Shown: piece after piece, positions 52,130 to 61,284 of the stretch
Position numbering within the stretch: position 1 is the stretch's first letter
Layout of the letters: every line of letters begins with the position of its first letter
Assembly: GCA_002256205.1 (NCBI GenBank)
Contig: NKIW01000004.1
Span: 325,802-389,801, forward strand
Direction: 5' to 3'
DNA length: 64,000 nt
Source of the DNA: Rhizobiales bacterium PAR1
Lineage (GTDB): Bacteria > Pseudomonadota > Alphaproteobacteria > Rhizobiales > Beijerinckiaceae
Position numbers and translations under genes: made by a program
Notes under the pieces: generated by a model
The model's input: only the letters and a program-made list of their open reading frames with translations
Told to the model about the DNA's origin: nothing
Databases searched by the model: none

Positions 52130-52855
52130 ATGTCGAATTCCCAGAAAACGGCTCTGGTCGTCACCGCCCATCCCGGTGATTTCGTCTGGCGTGCCGGCGG
52201 CGCCATCGCGCAGCATGCGGCCAAAGGGTATCGCGTCAAGATCGCCTGTCTGGCGTATGGCGAGCGCGGTGAAAGCCAATGGGCGTGGAAGACTGCAGGC
52301 GTGAAGCTGGAGGACGTCAAGGCGCAGCGCAAGGACGAAGCCGAGCGTGCCGCCGCGATCCTTGGTGCGGAGATCGAGTTCTTCGACGCCAGCGATTATC
52401 CGCTGCGTGGCACGGAAGCGATCCTCGACCGTCTTGTCGATATCAACCGCGAGCTCAAGCCGTCCTTCATCCTGACGCACTCATTGCAGGACCCGTACAA
52501 CATCGACCATCCGGAAGCGACGCGCCTTGCGCAGGAGGCCCGCATCATCGCGCAGGCCGCCGGCCACAAGCCAGACCCAACCCGCGCCTACACCGCTCCG
52601 CCGGTGTTCCTCTTCGAACCCCATCAGCCGGAGCAGTGCAACTACAAGCCGAATGTCATCCTCAACATTGATGACGTCTGGGAGACCAAGCGCCGCGCCT
52701 TCGAGGTGCTCGCGGCGCAGAAGCATCTCTGGGAGTATTACACCCGTGTCGCGCTTAACCGCGGCATGCAGGGCGGGCGCAATTCCGGCCGCGCCATGAC
52801 CTACGGCGAAGCGTATCAGCGGCTCTTCCCGATGGTGATGGAAGAACTCTTCTAA
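52130..52855 (+). CDS. galB: 4-oxalomesaconate hydratase GalB (PIG-L fold)
   Basis: 241 residues from ATG 52130. PIG-L/LmbE-fold metal enzyme. The N-terminal metal site is AHPGDFVWRAGGAIAQHA, and the body carries CLAYGERGESQWAWK, THSLQDPYNIDHPEATRLAQ, FEPHQPEQCNYKPN and QKHLWEYYTRVALNRG, all of which correspond to the Pseudomonas putida gallate-pathway enzyme GalB as I remember it. GalB adds water to 4-oxalomesaconate, giving 4-carboxy-4-hydroxy-2-oxoadipate. The other gallate genes (GalA dioxygenase, GalD isomerase, GalC aldolase) are not in the window. Operator-like inverted repeat upstream. Confidence 0.8.
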   Translation: MSNSQKTALVVTAHPGDFVWRAGGAIAQHAAKGYRVKIACLAYGERGESQWAWKTAGVKLEDVKAQRKDEAERAAAILGAEIEFFDASDYPLRGTEAILDRLVDINRELKPSFILTHSLQDPYNIDHPEATRLAQEARIIAQAAGHKPDPTRAYTAPPVFLFEPHQPEQCNYKPNVILNIDDVWETKRRAFEVLAAQKHLWEYYTRVALNRGMQGGRNSGRAMTYGEAYQRLFPMVMEELF

Positions 52856-52931
52856 GAGAGTTGATTTCGCAGCATTCCGGGCGACATAGTCGTTCGGAAC
52901 AGCTTGTCGAGTGCACTTGAAAAGAACATGC

Positions 52932-52955
52932 GGCGCCCCCGATCCGGCGGGCGCC
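52932..52955. other. GC-rich inverted repeat between galB and livK
   Basis: GGCGCCC (52932-52938) and GGGCGCC (52949-52955) form a 7-bp stem with a 10-base loop, about 75 bases after galB and 50 before livK. No T-run follows; may be a Rho-aided terminator or an mRNA-stabilising structure. Confidence 0.35.
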
Positions 52956-53007
52956 AGAACACACAAGGTCCGGTCAACGGACCACACGGGAACCCGAGGA
53001 GAACACC

Positions 53008-54195
53008 ATGACCACGAGACGTTCGATCATCCGTGCGGGCCTTCTGGGTTCCGCGATCCTTACGGGTGCAGTCAGCTATGCGCCGATGGCCATGGCACAG
53101 GAGGTCGTGAAGATCGGCCTGATCCTGCCGATGACCGGCCCCTTCGCTTCCACCGGCCGCCAGATCGAAGCCGCCGCCAAGCTCTATATGGCGCAGAATG
53201 GCGCGACCGTTGCGGGCAAGAAGATCGAGTTGATCGTCAAGGATGATACCGGCACGCCAGACGTGACCCGCCGCCTCGCGCAGGAACTGCTGGTCAATGA
53301 GAAAGTCTCCGTCCTCGGCGGCTTCGGCCTCACACCGCTCGCCATGTCGACGGTTCCGCTCGCGACACAGGCGAAAGTGCCGATGGTGGTGATGGCCGCC
53401 GCGACTTCGATGATCACGGAGGCTTCACCCTTCGTGACGCGTACAAGTTTCACGCTGCCGCAGGCAGCCTCCGTGATGGCCGATTGGGCCAGCAAGAACG
53501 GCGTGAAAAAAGTGGTTACGCTGGTCTCGGATTACGCCCCGGGGCATGATGCCGAGAAGTGGTTCGCCGACACCTTCACAGCCGCCGGCGGCAAGGTCGA
53601 GGCTTCGATCCGCGCACCGCTCCAAAACCCGGATTTCGCCGCCTTCCTCCAGCGCGTGAAAGAAGCGCAGCCGGATGCACTCTATGTCTTCGTGCCATCG
53701 GGCGTTGGCGCGACCGTGATGAAGCAGTTTGTCGAGCGCGGGCTTGATAAATCCGGCATCAAGCTGATCGGCACGGGTGATGTTACCGATGACGATATCA
53801 TCAACGGCTATGGCGATGCGGCCATCGGCGCGATTACCGCGCATCATTACTCCGCCGCTCATCCCTCCGCGAAGAACAAGGCCTTCGTTGAAGCCTTCAA
53901 GAAGGCCTCCAACATGCGTCCGAACTTCATGGGCGTCGCCGGCTATGACGGCATGCACCTGATCTACGAGGCGCTCAAGAAAACCGGCGGGACGACGGAC
54001 GGCACGAAGCTGATGGACGCCATGAAAGGCACCGCCTGGGAAAGCCCGCGCGGGCCAGTCTCAATCGACCCGGAGACGCGCGAAATTGTGCTCAACATGT
54101 ATGTCCGCAAAGTCGAGAAGGTCGATGGCGAACTCTACAACGTTGAATTCTCGACCTTCGAAGGCGTGAAAGACCCGGCCAAGAAAAAGAAGTAA
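53008..54195 (+). CDS. Branched-chain-amino-acid-type ABC transporter substrate-binding protein (LivK family)
   Basis: 395 residues. Signal peptide MTTRRSIIRAGLLGSAILTG... ending MAMAQ; the start includes an Arg pair, possibly Tat. Periplasmic binding protein type 1: KIGLILPMTGPFASTGRQIE, LILVKDDTGTPDV-like, and GYDGMHLIYEAL near the C-terminus. The family also binds aromatic acids (for example p-coumarate, protocatechuate), which fits its place after galB and LysR. GAGGAGAA ribosome-binding site. First gene of the five-gene importer. Confidence 0.87.
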   Translation: MTTRRSIIRAGLLGSAILTGAVSYAPMAMAQEVVKIGLILPMTGPFASTGRQIEAAAKLYMAQNGATVAGKKIELIVKDDTGTPDVTRRLAQELLVNEKVSVLGGFGLTPLAMSTVPLATQAKVPMVVMAAATSMITEASPFVTRTSFTLPQAASVMADWASKNGVKKVVTLVSDYAPGHDAEKWFADTFTAAGGKVEASIRAPLQNPDFAAFLQRVKEAQPDALYVFVPSGVGATVMKQFVERGLDKSGIKLIGTGDVTDDDIINGYGDAAIGAITAHHYSAAHPSAKNKAFVEAFKKASNMRPNFMGVAGYDGMHLIYEALKKTGGTTDGTKLMDAMKGTAWESPRGPVSIDPETREIVLNMYVRKVEKVDGELYNVEFSTFEGVKDPAKKKK

Positions 54196-54264
54196 GTCTC
54201 CTTTTCATCTGCGTCCCGGTTCACCGGGGCGCGTCTTCCTCCCCTCTGGACACGCCCGGAAGCC

Positions 54265-55119
54265 ATGCTGACCATTCTTTTCGACGGGATTGCCTATGGC
54301 ATGCTGCTCTTCGTGCTGGCATGCGGGCTTGCGATCACGCTCGGGCTGATGAACTTCGTCAACCTCGCCCATGGCGCCTTTGCTATGGCGGGCGGCTATG
54401 CCACGGTGGTGATGGTCAACTGGCTCGGGATACCCTTCATTTTTTCGCTTCCGTTGGCGTTTTTCGTGACCGCAGCCCTTGGTCTCGTGCTGGAGCGGAC
54501 GCTCTATCGCCACCTCTACGGGCGCACTCACCTTGATCAGGTGCTCTTCTCCATTGGCCTCGTCTTCATGGCGATTGCCAGCATGGATTACCTGATGGGG
54601 TCGAGCCAGCAGTTCTACAAGCTGCCCGAGGCGCTCAAGGGCCAGTTCGATGTGTTCGGCGTCGGCATTGGGCGCTACCGGCTGCTGATTGTGGTCATCT
54701 GTGGCCTCCTGGCGCTCGGGCTACAAATCGTGCTCGCCAAGAGCCTGTTCGGGGCACGGCTGCGCGCGGCGGTGGATGATCCGCGTGTCGCACGCGGGCT
54801 TGGTATTCCGGTGAATTCGGTATTTGCCATCACCTTCGCGGTGGGTTCGGGCCTTGCAGGCCTCGGCGGCGCGCTCGCAACCGAGATCACCGGCCTCGAT
54901 CCGACGTTCCCGCTGAAATTCATGCTGTATTTTCTGATCGTCGTGACCGTTGGCGGCACATCAAGCCTTACCGGTCCGCTACTGGCCGCGCTGCTGCTTG
55001 GCATCACCGATGTCACCGGCAAGTATCTCGCGCCGCAGTTTGGTGCCTTTTTCATCTACGCCGTCATGATCCTGATCCTGACGCTGAGGCCGCAGGGCCT
55101 CTTCTCCCGCGAGAAGTGA
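54265..55119 (+). CDS. livH: Branched-chain-type ABC transporter permease (LivH)
   Basis: 284 residues with about eight transmembrane helices. LivH motifs: GLMNFVNLAHGAFAMAGGYATV near residue 30 and the cytoplasmic coupling region GARLRAAVDDPRVARGLGIPV with GGTSSLTGPLLAALLLG. Forms the pore with LivM. 69 bases after the binding-protein gene and 7 bases before livM. Confidence 0.9.
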   Translation: MLTILFDGIAYGMLLFVLACGLAITLGLMNFVNLAHGAFAMAGGYATVVMVNWLGIPFIFSLPLAFFVTAALGLVLERTLYRHLYGRTHLDQVLFSIGLVFMAIASMDYLMGSSQQFYKLPEALKGQFDVFGVGIGRYRLLIVVICGLLALGLQIVLAKSLFGARLRAAVDDPRVARGLGIPVNSVFAITFAVGSGLAGLGGALATEITGLDPTFPLKFMLYFLIVVTVGGTSSLTGPLLAALLLGITDVTGKYLAPQFGAFFIYAVMILILTLRPQGLFSREK

Positions 55120-55126
55120 GGCGTCG

Positions 55127-56170
55127 ATGCGCATGTCGTCCCGAGAAGTGTCCTCCTCTGAAATCAAAACAACCCAACCGGCCCTGACGCCGCAGGCCTT
55201 CCTGCTCGCCAAAACAAAATGGCGTTGGCCGGAAGTCGCCTTCTGGCTCGTGGCATTCTCGCTGATCTGGCTGATGCCGAACCGGCATCTCCTCCTCAAT
55301 GAAATTGCCATTCTCGGGCTGTTCGCGCTTTCGATTGACCTCATTCTCGGCTTTGCCGGGATCATCTCGCTCGGCCATGCCGCGTTCTTTGGTCTTGGCG
55401 CTTATGCGGCCGGGCTGATGGCGAAGCATGGCATCGGCGAGCCGGTGGTAGGGCTCCTGGTCGCCGGCGGAATCGCCGGGATCGCGGGGTTTTTTTCGAG
55501 CTTCCTGATCCTGCGCGGGAGCGACCTCACCCGCCTGATGATCACGCTCGGAGTCGCCCTCATTTTCCACGAAATCGCCAATCGCATGGCCTGGCTCACT
55601 GGCGGCGCTGATGGCCTGCTCGGGATCATCATCCCGCCGATTCTCGGGCAGTTCGAATTCGATTTCCGGGGTGCGACGGCCTATACCTACAGCCTTGTTG
55701 TGTTGTTCCTGCTGTTTTTGCTGGCGCGGCGGATCATCCATTCGCCGTTCGGGCTTTCGCTGAAGGCGTTGAAGGATAATCGTCTGCGTGCCGGCACCAT
55801 CGGCATTGCATCGGCCCGGCGCATCGTCGCGATCTACACACTCGCGGCGGCCTACGCCGGAATTGCTGGCGGCCTTCTGACGCAGACCACCGCTTTCGTT
55901 TCGCTTGAAGTGCTGGATTTTGCCCGCTCTGCAGATGCCCTGCTCGTGCTGGTGATCGGCGGCTCGGGGTACCTCTATGGCGGGCCGATCGGCGCGATTT
56001 TCTTCAAGATCATGAAGGACGGGCTTTCCGCCCTTACCCCTGCCTACTGGCTGTTCTGGATGGGTTTTGCACTGGTGGTGCTAGTGCTCGTCGGGCGAGA
56101 CCGCATCACCGGCTTCGCGGACCGCCTCTTCGCGCCTGTCGTCGCTCTTTTCGGGAGGAAGGCGCGATGA
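55127..56170 (+). CDS. livM: Branched-chain-type ABC transporter permease (LivM)
   Basis: 347 residues. A longer N-terminal cytoplasmic tail (about 40 residues) precedes about ten transmembrane helices. LivM motifs: LILGFAGIISLGHAAFFGLGAY and LSLKALKDNRLRAGTIGIAS (coupling helix), plus GGSGYLYGGPIGAIFF. Overlaps livG by 4 bases. The start codon of the first ATG (55127) lies in a poor Shine-Dalgarno context; ATG 55133 is also possible. Confidence 0.9.
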   Translation: MRMSSREVSSSEIKTTQPALTPQAFLLAKTKWRWPEVAFWLVAFSLIWLMPNRHLLLNEIAILGLFALSIDLILGFAGIISLGHAAFFGLGAYAAGLMAKHGIGEPVVGLLVAGGIAGIAGFFSSFLILRGSDLTRLMITLGVALIFHEIANRMAWLTGGADGLLGIIIPPILGQFEFDFRGATAYTYSLVVLFLLFLLARRIIHSPFGLSLKALKDNRLRAGTIGIASARRIVAIYTLAAAYAGIAGGLLTQTTAFVSLEVLDFARSADALLVLVIGGSGYLYGGPIGAIFFKIMKDGLSALTPAYWLFWMGFALVVLVLVGRDRITGFADRLFAPVVALFGRKAR

Positions 56171-56922
56171 GTGTTCTTGCGCTAGAAACACGCGGCCTTT
56201 CAAAATCCTTCGGCGGGTTCAAGGCCAATACCGATGTCTCACTCAAGGTGCAGGCCGGTGCACGCCATGCGCTGATCGGTCCGAATGGCGCAGGTAAGAC
56301 GACCTTCATCAACCTGTTAACCGGCGTGTTGCCGGCGACCGCCGGTTCGGTCTGGCTCCAGGGCGAGGACGTCACCACCATCTCACCTCAGGGGCGCGTG
56401 CGACGCGGGATGGCGCGCACCTTCCAGATCAATCAGCTTTTCAATGAGTTGACGCCGCTCGAAACGGTGGGTCTCGCAATCTCCGAGCGCACCGGCTTTG
56501 GCGCGCAGTGGTGGCGGCGGATTGGCACCAACTCCGCGGTCGTTGATGAGGCCGCCGAACTCCTGATGCGGATGCGGCTTGGCGATGTCATGTTGCGGCA
56601 AACCAAGGTTCTCCCCTATGGCAAGCAGCGGCTTTTGGAAATCAGCCTTGCTTTGGCGTGTCAGCCGAGCCTCTTGCTGCTCGATGAGCCCGCCGCCGGC
56701 GTGCCCGAAGACGAGCGTCATGAAATCCTCGACATTGTCACCGCTCTGCCGGAGAGCGTCACCGTGCTGCTGATCGAACATGACATGGAACTCGTGTTTA
56801 CCTTCGCAGACCGGATTTCCGTGCTGGTGCAGGGCATGCTGTTTGCAGAAGGTTCGGTTGAGGAAATCTCGAATGACCCACGCGTAAAGGCGGTCTATCT
56901 CGGTGAGGAAGCCCATGTCTGA
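56167..56922 (+). CDS. livG: Branched-chain-type ABC transporter ATP-binding protein (LivG)
   Basis: 251 residues. Walker A GPNGAGKTTFINLLTG, Q-loop FQINQLFNELTPLETV, signature-like LPYGKQRLLEISLAL (the usual LivG LSYGxQR form), Walker B LLLLDEPAAGVPEDE, H-loop LIEHDMELVF. All residues are intact. Overlaps livM at its start and livF by 8 bases at its end. Confidence 0.92.
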   Translation: MSVLALETRGLSKSFGGFKANTDVSLKVQAGARHALIGPNGAGKTTFINLLTGVLPATAGSVWLQGEDVTTISPQGRVRRGMARTFQINQLFNELTPLETVGLAISERTGFGAQWWRRIGTNSAVVDEAAELLMRMRLGDVMLRQTKVLPYGKQRLLEISLALACQPSLLLLDEPAAGVPEDERHEILDIVTALPESVTVLLIEHDMELVFTFADRISVLVQGMLFAEGSVEEISNDPRVKAVYLGEEAHV

Positions 56923-57703
56923 GGCAGGGATATCTGAGGCAGGGACGTCTGGGGCCAGAACCGTGACAAGTGGCGCATCGCTTCTCGAATTTGATCAGGT
57001 CATCTCCGGCTATGGCGAGGCGGTCGTTCTCAACCGGGTGAGTTTCACGCTGCGGGAGGGCCATTCGCTCGCTCTGCTCGGGCGGAACGGTACGGGCAAG
57101 ACCACGCTGATCGACACGATCATGGGCCAGACCCGGCATTTCTCCGGCACGATCCGCTTTGAAGGCCGGGACATGACAGCCCTCGCACCCGAGGACCGCG
57201 CAGCAGCGGGGATCGGCTGGGTGCCACAGGAGCGCAACATCTTCCGTTCGCTCACGGTCGAGGAGAACCTCACGGCGGTGGCGCGCGGGAAAGGCTGGGA
57301 TCTGCCCCGCATTTACGCGATGTTCCCGCGCCTTCAGGAACGCAAGGGCAACCTCGGCAGCCAACTCTCCGGCGGCGAACAGCAGATGCTCGCGGTCGCG
57401 CGCGCGCTCATGCTCAACCCGAAGCTCCTGCTGCTCGACGAGCCGCTTGAAGGCCTTGCGCCGATCATCGTCGATGAGCTTCTCGCCGCCATCGCCCGTC
57501 TCATCCGCGAGGAAGGGCTGACCGTGATCCTCGTCGAGCAGAAGGCGAAGAAAATCCTGCCTGTCACGGACACCGCGATCATTCTTGATCGCGGCGCCAT
57601 CGTCCATCAGGCAGCCTCCGTCGACCTCCTTAAGGATGAAAACGCGCTGGCGTTGCACCTCGGTGTCGCGGAGCGTCCGAAGGCGGCAAAAGCCGCGCGC
57701 TGA
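56915..57703 (+). CDS. livF: Branched-chain-type ABC transporter ATP-binding protein (LivF)
   Basis: 262 residues from ATG 56915 (GTG 56903 is in frame further up). Walker A GRNGTGKTTLIDTIMG, signature LSGGEQQMLAVARAL, Walker B LLLLDEPLEGLAPIIV, and H-loop replaced by VEQKAKKIL (LivF normally has VEQN at this place), so the switch residue is Gln as in the family. The first 25 residues are a low-complexity extension (SEAGISEAGTSGART) coded by a 15-bp tandem repeat. Ends 23 bases before the convergent aldolase gene. Confidence 0.9.
   Translation: MSEAGISEAGTSGARTVTSGASLLEFDQVISGYGEAVVLNRVSFTLREGHSLALLGRNGTGKTTLIDTIMGQTRHFSGTIRFEGRDMTALAPEDRAAAGIGWVPQERNIFRSLTVEENLTAVARGKGWDLPRIYAMFPRLQERKGNLGSQLSGGEQQMLAVARALMLNPKLLLLDEPLEGLAPIIVDELLAAIARLIREEGLTVILVEQKAKKILPVTDTAIILDRGAIVHQAASVDLLKDENALALHLGVAERPKAAKAAR
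56918..56962 (+). repeat. 15-bp tandem repeat at the livG/livF junction
   Basis: Units TCTGAGGCAGGGATA (56918-56932) and TCTGAGGCAGGGACG (56933-56947), with a decayed third unit to 56962. The first unit contains the livG stop. The repeats are translated as SEAGI SEAGT SGART in the LivF N-terminus. Confidence 0.8.
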
Positions 57704-57726
57704 TCTGACCTTCGTGCCAGCAGAAG

Positions 57727-58806
57727 TTAAGTGAGCTTCCCGCGTGCCTCGACATCGATGTGCTCGATGATCTCATTGCCACGTGTGAGCACGAGGCTTC
57801 CCACGACATTGACCACCGGGCAAATGTGATTGGGGATGACGGTCAGGACATCCCCAACCTTCGGGCGGTCATTGCAGCGGGCAAGATCGAGAAAGCCGTG
57901 TTCCTCGGCAAAGCGCGCAACCTCGGCCTCGGGATGTTCGAGGATGAAGCCATAGCCCTTGAGGCCCCAGCCGGTATCGGTGGTGAAAACCTTGGAGCCG
58001 GCATCGAGAATGCCGCGTTCCGCCCCACCCCGGCTGACCACTGTGGTGTAGATGCGGAGCGCGCATTCCTCGAGGCTGGCGAAGCCGGCCGCCATCATCA
58101 TGCGATCATTGAAAATCGAGGTGCCCGCTCGATGCTCGGTCTGCCCTTCGATGCTGCCGAGCGTGAGCAGGTTCGGTGTGCCGCCGCTCGAAATCACGCG
58201 CGCGGCCAGGCCGCTCTCTTTCAGGCCAGCATGAACCTCGGAGAGAAAGGCATTGGTGAAGGCCGCGCCATCTTCCGGCGGGTACATCATGAGACCATCG
58301 AACACGAGGCCCGGTGTCTCGGCAATCTTGCGCGCGAGCGCAATCGCCTCGGCAGGCGTTTCCACCCCGGCACGCTTGCGCCCGGTATCGCATTCGACGA
58401 GCACGAAGAGATCACGCCCCGCCATAGCGGCGGCAGTCGCAAGATGCTCGACCACGAGGGGATTGTCGGCGGCAACACTCATCCGCGCCTTGCCCATCAG
58501 GGCCGCGAGACGCGCCATCTTCTCCTCACCGAGGAGATTGTAGGAGATAAAGATATCGTCGAGGCCGCCCTCAGCCATCGCCTCGGCTTCACCGATCTTT
58601 TGGCAGGTGATGCCTTTTGCGCCAGCATCGCGCTGCATCTTGGCGAGCAGAACGGATTTGTGCGTCTTGATGTGCGGGCGGTTGGCGATGCCTTTGGCGT
58701 CACAGATCGCCTGCGTTCGCGCGATGTTGCGGGCGGCGGCATCGAGATCCACGACAAGCGCCGGGGTGCCGATCTCGCGGGAGATTTTGCCCTTGAGCGT
58801 TTCCAT
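57727..58806 (-). CDS. D-threonine-aldolase-like/DSD1 family PLP enzyme
   Basis: 359 residues from ATG 58806 (a GTG codon directly precedes). Fold type III: alanine-racemase N-terminal barrel with the PLP lysine in NRPHIKTHKS, followed by a D-serine-dehydratase-like C-terminal barrel with the metal motif IPNHICPVVN (His-x-Cys). Known activities are D-threonine or D-3-hydroxyaspartate aldolases/dehydratases. Overlaps ridA, which detoxifies the enamine products of such enzymes, a sensible partnership. The D-amino acid substrate is not identified. Confidence 0.87.
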   Translation of the reverse strand: METLKGKISREIGTPALVVDLDAAARNIARTQAICDAKGIANRPHIKTHKSVLLAKMQRDAGAKGITCQKIGEAEAMAEGGLDDIFISYNLLGEEKMARLAALMGKARMSVAADNPLVVEHLATAAAMAGRDLFVLVECDTGRKRAGVETPAEAIALARKIAETPGLVFDGLMMYPPEDGAAFTNAFLSEVHAGLKESGLAARVISSGGTPNLLTLGSIEGQTEHRAGTSIFNDRMMMAAGFASLEECALRIYTTVVSRGGAERGILDAGSKVFTTDTGWGLKGYGFILEHPEAEVARFAEEHGFLDLARCNDRPKVGDVLTVIPNHICPVVNVVGSLVLTRGNEIIEHIDVEARGKLT

Positions 58807-59267
58807 CACGGGCGCACCAGCAGAATCGCTTCAATCTCGACTGCCATGCGGTTCGGCAACGAGCCCATGCCGACCGCCGAGCGGGCGTGGCGCCCCGCCT
58901 CACCCAGAACCTCGACCAGAAGATCCGAACAGCCGTTGATGACCTTGGGATGATCGGAAAAATCCGGCTCCGCGTTCACCATGCCCAGGAGTTTCACCAC
59001 CGCCTCGATGCGGCTGAGATCGCCCAGCGCGGCCTTGGCCACAGCAAGGAGATTGAGCCCGGTGAGGCGCGCTTCCTGATAGGCTTCCTCGACGCTCATG
59101 TCTCGCCCGAGACGGCCATGCTTGTAGGTGCCATCTGCCCGCTTCGGCCCCTGCCCCGAGATGTAGAGGAGATTACCAGCAAGGCGAGTCGGGACATAAT
59201 TGGCAACCGGCACCGGGGCGACCGGCAGGGTAATGCCAAGGGCTTTGAGGCGATCTTCGGGCGTCAT
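58806..59267 (-). CDS. RidA family protein (enamine/imine deaminase)
   Basis: 153 residues from ATG 59267 (GAGGA site well placed); ATG 59279 and 59321 in frame. YjgF/YER057c/UK114 fold: KALGITLPVAPVPVANYVPTR, LYISGQGPKRADGTYKHGRLGRD and the C-terminal ARSAVGMGSLPNRMAVEIEAI, the type of the longer RidA subgroups. Hydrolyses reactive 2-aminoacrylate-like intermediates. Stop codon overlaps the start of the PLP-enzyme gene. Confidence 0.9.
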   Translation of the reverse strand: MTPEDRLKALGITLPVAPVPVANYVPTRLAGNLLYISGQGPKRADGTYKHGRLGRDMSVEEAYQEARLTGLNLLAVAKAALGDLSRIEAVVKLLGMVNAEPDFSDHPKVINGCSDLLVEVLGEAGRHARSAVGMGSLPNRMAVEIEAILLVRP

Positions 59268-59403
59268 GGATTTCCTCATCAGGATGAAATTTCCGCCAGT
59301 GTTGCAGCGCGCGATGCGCAAGGCAATGGCGGAAATTTGTGTTTTCCAGACGCATTTTGTTCATGCCAACCGGAAGCCACTTCGCTTGAAAATGCTCTTG
59401 TTC

Positions 59404-61263
59404 TCAGAGGAACCCGATGGAAATCCACGGAATGGCAGCAACCACAATCAGGCCCGCGAGCAGCGCCAGCATATAAGCCCAAATCGGCCGCATCCCTTCG
59501 TCCGGATGCACCTTGCCGATGGCGCAGGCCGCATAATACCCAACACCGAAGGGCGGCGCGAAGAGCCCGAGGCCCATCGCGAGGATCACGACCATCGCGT
59601 AATGCACCTCGTGGATGCCCACGGCCTTGGCAATGGGGAACAGGAGCGGGCCGAAGAGCACGATGGCCGGAATGCCTTCAAGGACCGAGCCGAGGATCAC
59701 GAAGGCGATGATCGAAACGATCATGAAAGTCGTCTTGCCGCCAGGAAGCGTCGTCATCGCCGTGGCGAGTGTTTTCGAAAACCCGGATTGCGTGAGGCCC
59801 CAAGCCATCGCGGAGGCGGCACCGATGATAAAGAGGATTGCACCGGAGAGCTGCGCAGTTTCCACCAGCATGGGTTTGAGGCGTTTGACGTCAAACTCGC
59901 GGTAGATCAGCAGGCCTGCGATCACGGAATAGAAGATACCGATGGTCGAAACCTCAGTCGCAGTCGCTACGCCCTCGACCACCGCCGCGCGGATCACGAA
60001 GGGCAACGCCAGTGCCGGAATCGCGATGAGGAAGGCACGCAGCACGGCCTTTGCCGGTGCGCGAACGACATGGCTGAGATCGTCGTTGCGGTAGCGCCGC
60101 GCGACCACGAAGCACAGCCCGATGGCGAGCACCACGCCCGGCAACATGCCGCCTGTGAAAAGCGCGGCAATCGAGACGCCCGTCACCGAACCGATGGTGA
60201 TCAGCACGATGGAGGGAGGAATGGTTTCGGTCTGCGCACCTGTGGCGGAGAGGAGCGCGACAAGATCACCGGGTTTGGCACCGCGTTTCATCATCTCCGG
60301 GAAGAGCGCTGGCGCAACCGCCGCCATATCCGCGGCCTTCGAACCGGAAATGCCGGAGACGAGATACATCGCGCCGATCAGCACATAGGAGAGGCCACCG
60401 CGCACATGACCGAGAAGGGAGGCGAGAAACTGCACCATCGCGCGGGCCATGCCGGTCATCTCGATCAGCAGGCCGAGGAAGACGAACAGCGGCACCGCGA
60501 GCAGGATGAGATGGCTCATCCCTTCATCGATACGCCCGACCATCACCATGGTCGGCACGCGAGTCGTTAGCGCGAGATAGCCATAGGTCGCGAGCGCGAA
60601 CGAGAAGCCGATGGGCACGCCGGCAAAGACCGCGAGCATCACAATCCCGACGAAGAAAATGATGAGGTTGAGGTTACCGAGCGTCTTGAAGGTCGGCCCG
60701 ATCAGCCAGAAAACGCCGACAATCGCCGCCACTGTCAACAGGGCCAAAACCGCCTGAGAGGGGATCGTCCGCATCGACAGCCGAAACCCCGAGAACAAGA
60801 TCATCAGACCGATGCCAACGGGGAAGGCACTGGCACGCCAAGCGCCAGAGATTTCCATCGCCGAGGTGGTGATGAAGCTTTCCTCATAGGCGTATTCGAC
60901 CGCCGGATGGGCGATCAGCAGCAGGAAGGCGAGCGAGGCGGCAACTGCCAGCGCATCAAAGAGGTATTGGCGCCTGGCACTCATCATACCGACGAGCGCC
61001 GTCATCCGCATGTGCGCACTATGGCGCACTGCAATCACGGAGCCGAACATCGCCAGCCAAAGGAAGAGCGTGGAGGCGAGTTCATCTGACCACGTCAGCG
61101 GCTTGTGGAAGACATAGCGCGAGACGACACCCGAAAACAGGATGACGACCTCGGCCAGAACGAGAAGGGCCGCCAGCGTCTCGATGACGCTGCCGAGCCC
61201 CTTTTCCACGGCTGCCAGGGGGCCCGAACGGGTTTCCGGCGCGCGCTGTGATGCGAGTTCCAT
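59404..61263 (-). CDS. TRAP transporter fused permease (DctQ-DctM)
   Basis: 619 residues. Residues about 15-180 are the small DctQ-type subunit (four helices; VVSRYVFHKPLTWSDELASTLFLWLAMFG is typical), and about 190-619 the large DctM subunit with 12 helices and motifs GVPIGFSFALATYGYL, PLFVFLGLLIEMTGMA, SGISGSKAADMAAVAPAL, ATGAQTETIPPSIVLI and NPPFGV-like APPFGVGYYAACAIGK. The fusion is known in some TRAP systems. Imports an organic acid using the Na gradient with the linked binding protein. 21 bases after dctP. Confidence 0.92.
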   Translation of the reverse strand: MELASQRAPETRSGPLAAVEKGLGSVIETLAALLVLAEVVILFSGVVSRYVFHKPLTWSDELASTLFLWLAMFGSVIAVRHSAHMRMTALVGMMSARRQYLFDALAVAASLAFLLLIAHPAVEYAYEESFITTSAMEISGAWRASAFPVGIGLMILFSGFRLSMRTIPSQAVLALLTVAAIVGVFWLIGPTFKTLGNLNLIIFFVGIVMLAVFAGVPIGFSFALATYGYLALTTRVPTMVMVGRIDEGMSHLILLAVPLFVFLGLLIEMTGMARAMVQFLASLLGHVRGGLSYVLIGAMYLVSGISGSKAADMAAVAPALFPEMMKRGAKPGDLVALLSATGAQTETIPPSIVLITIGSVTGVSIAALFTGGMLPGVVLAIGLCFVVARRYRNDDLSHVVRAPAKAVLRAFLIAIPALALPFVIRAAVVEGVATATEVSTIGIFYSVIAGLLIYREFDVKRLKPMLVETAQLSGAILFIIGAASAMAWGLTQSGFSKTLATAMTTLPGGKTTFMIVSIIAFVILGSVLEGIPAIVLFGPLLFPIAKAVGIHEVHYAMVVILAMGLGLFAPPFGVGYYAACAIGKVHPDEGMRPIWAYMLALLAGLIVVAAIPWISIGFL

Positions 61264-61284
61264 GATCCAGCCGGCTCTGGCAGA

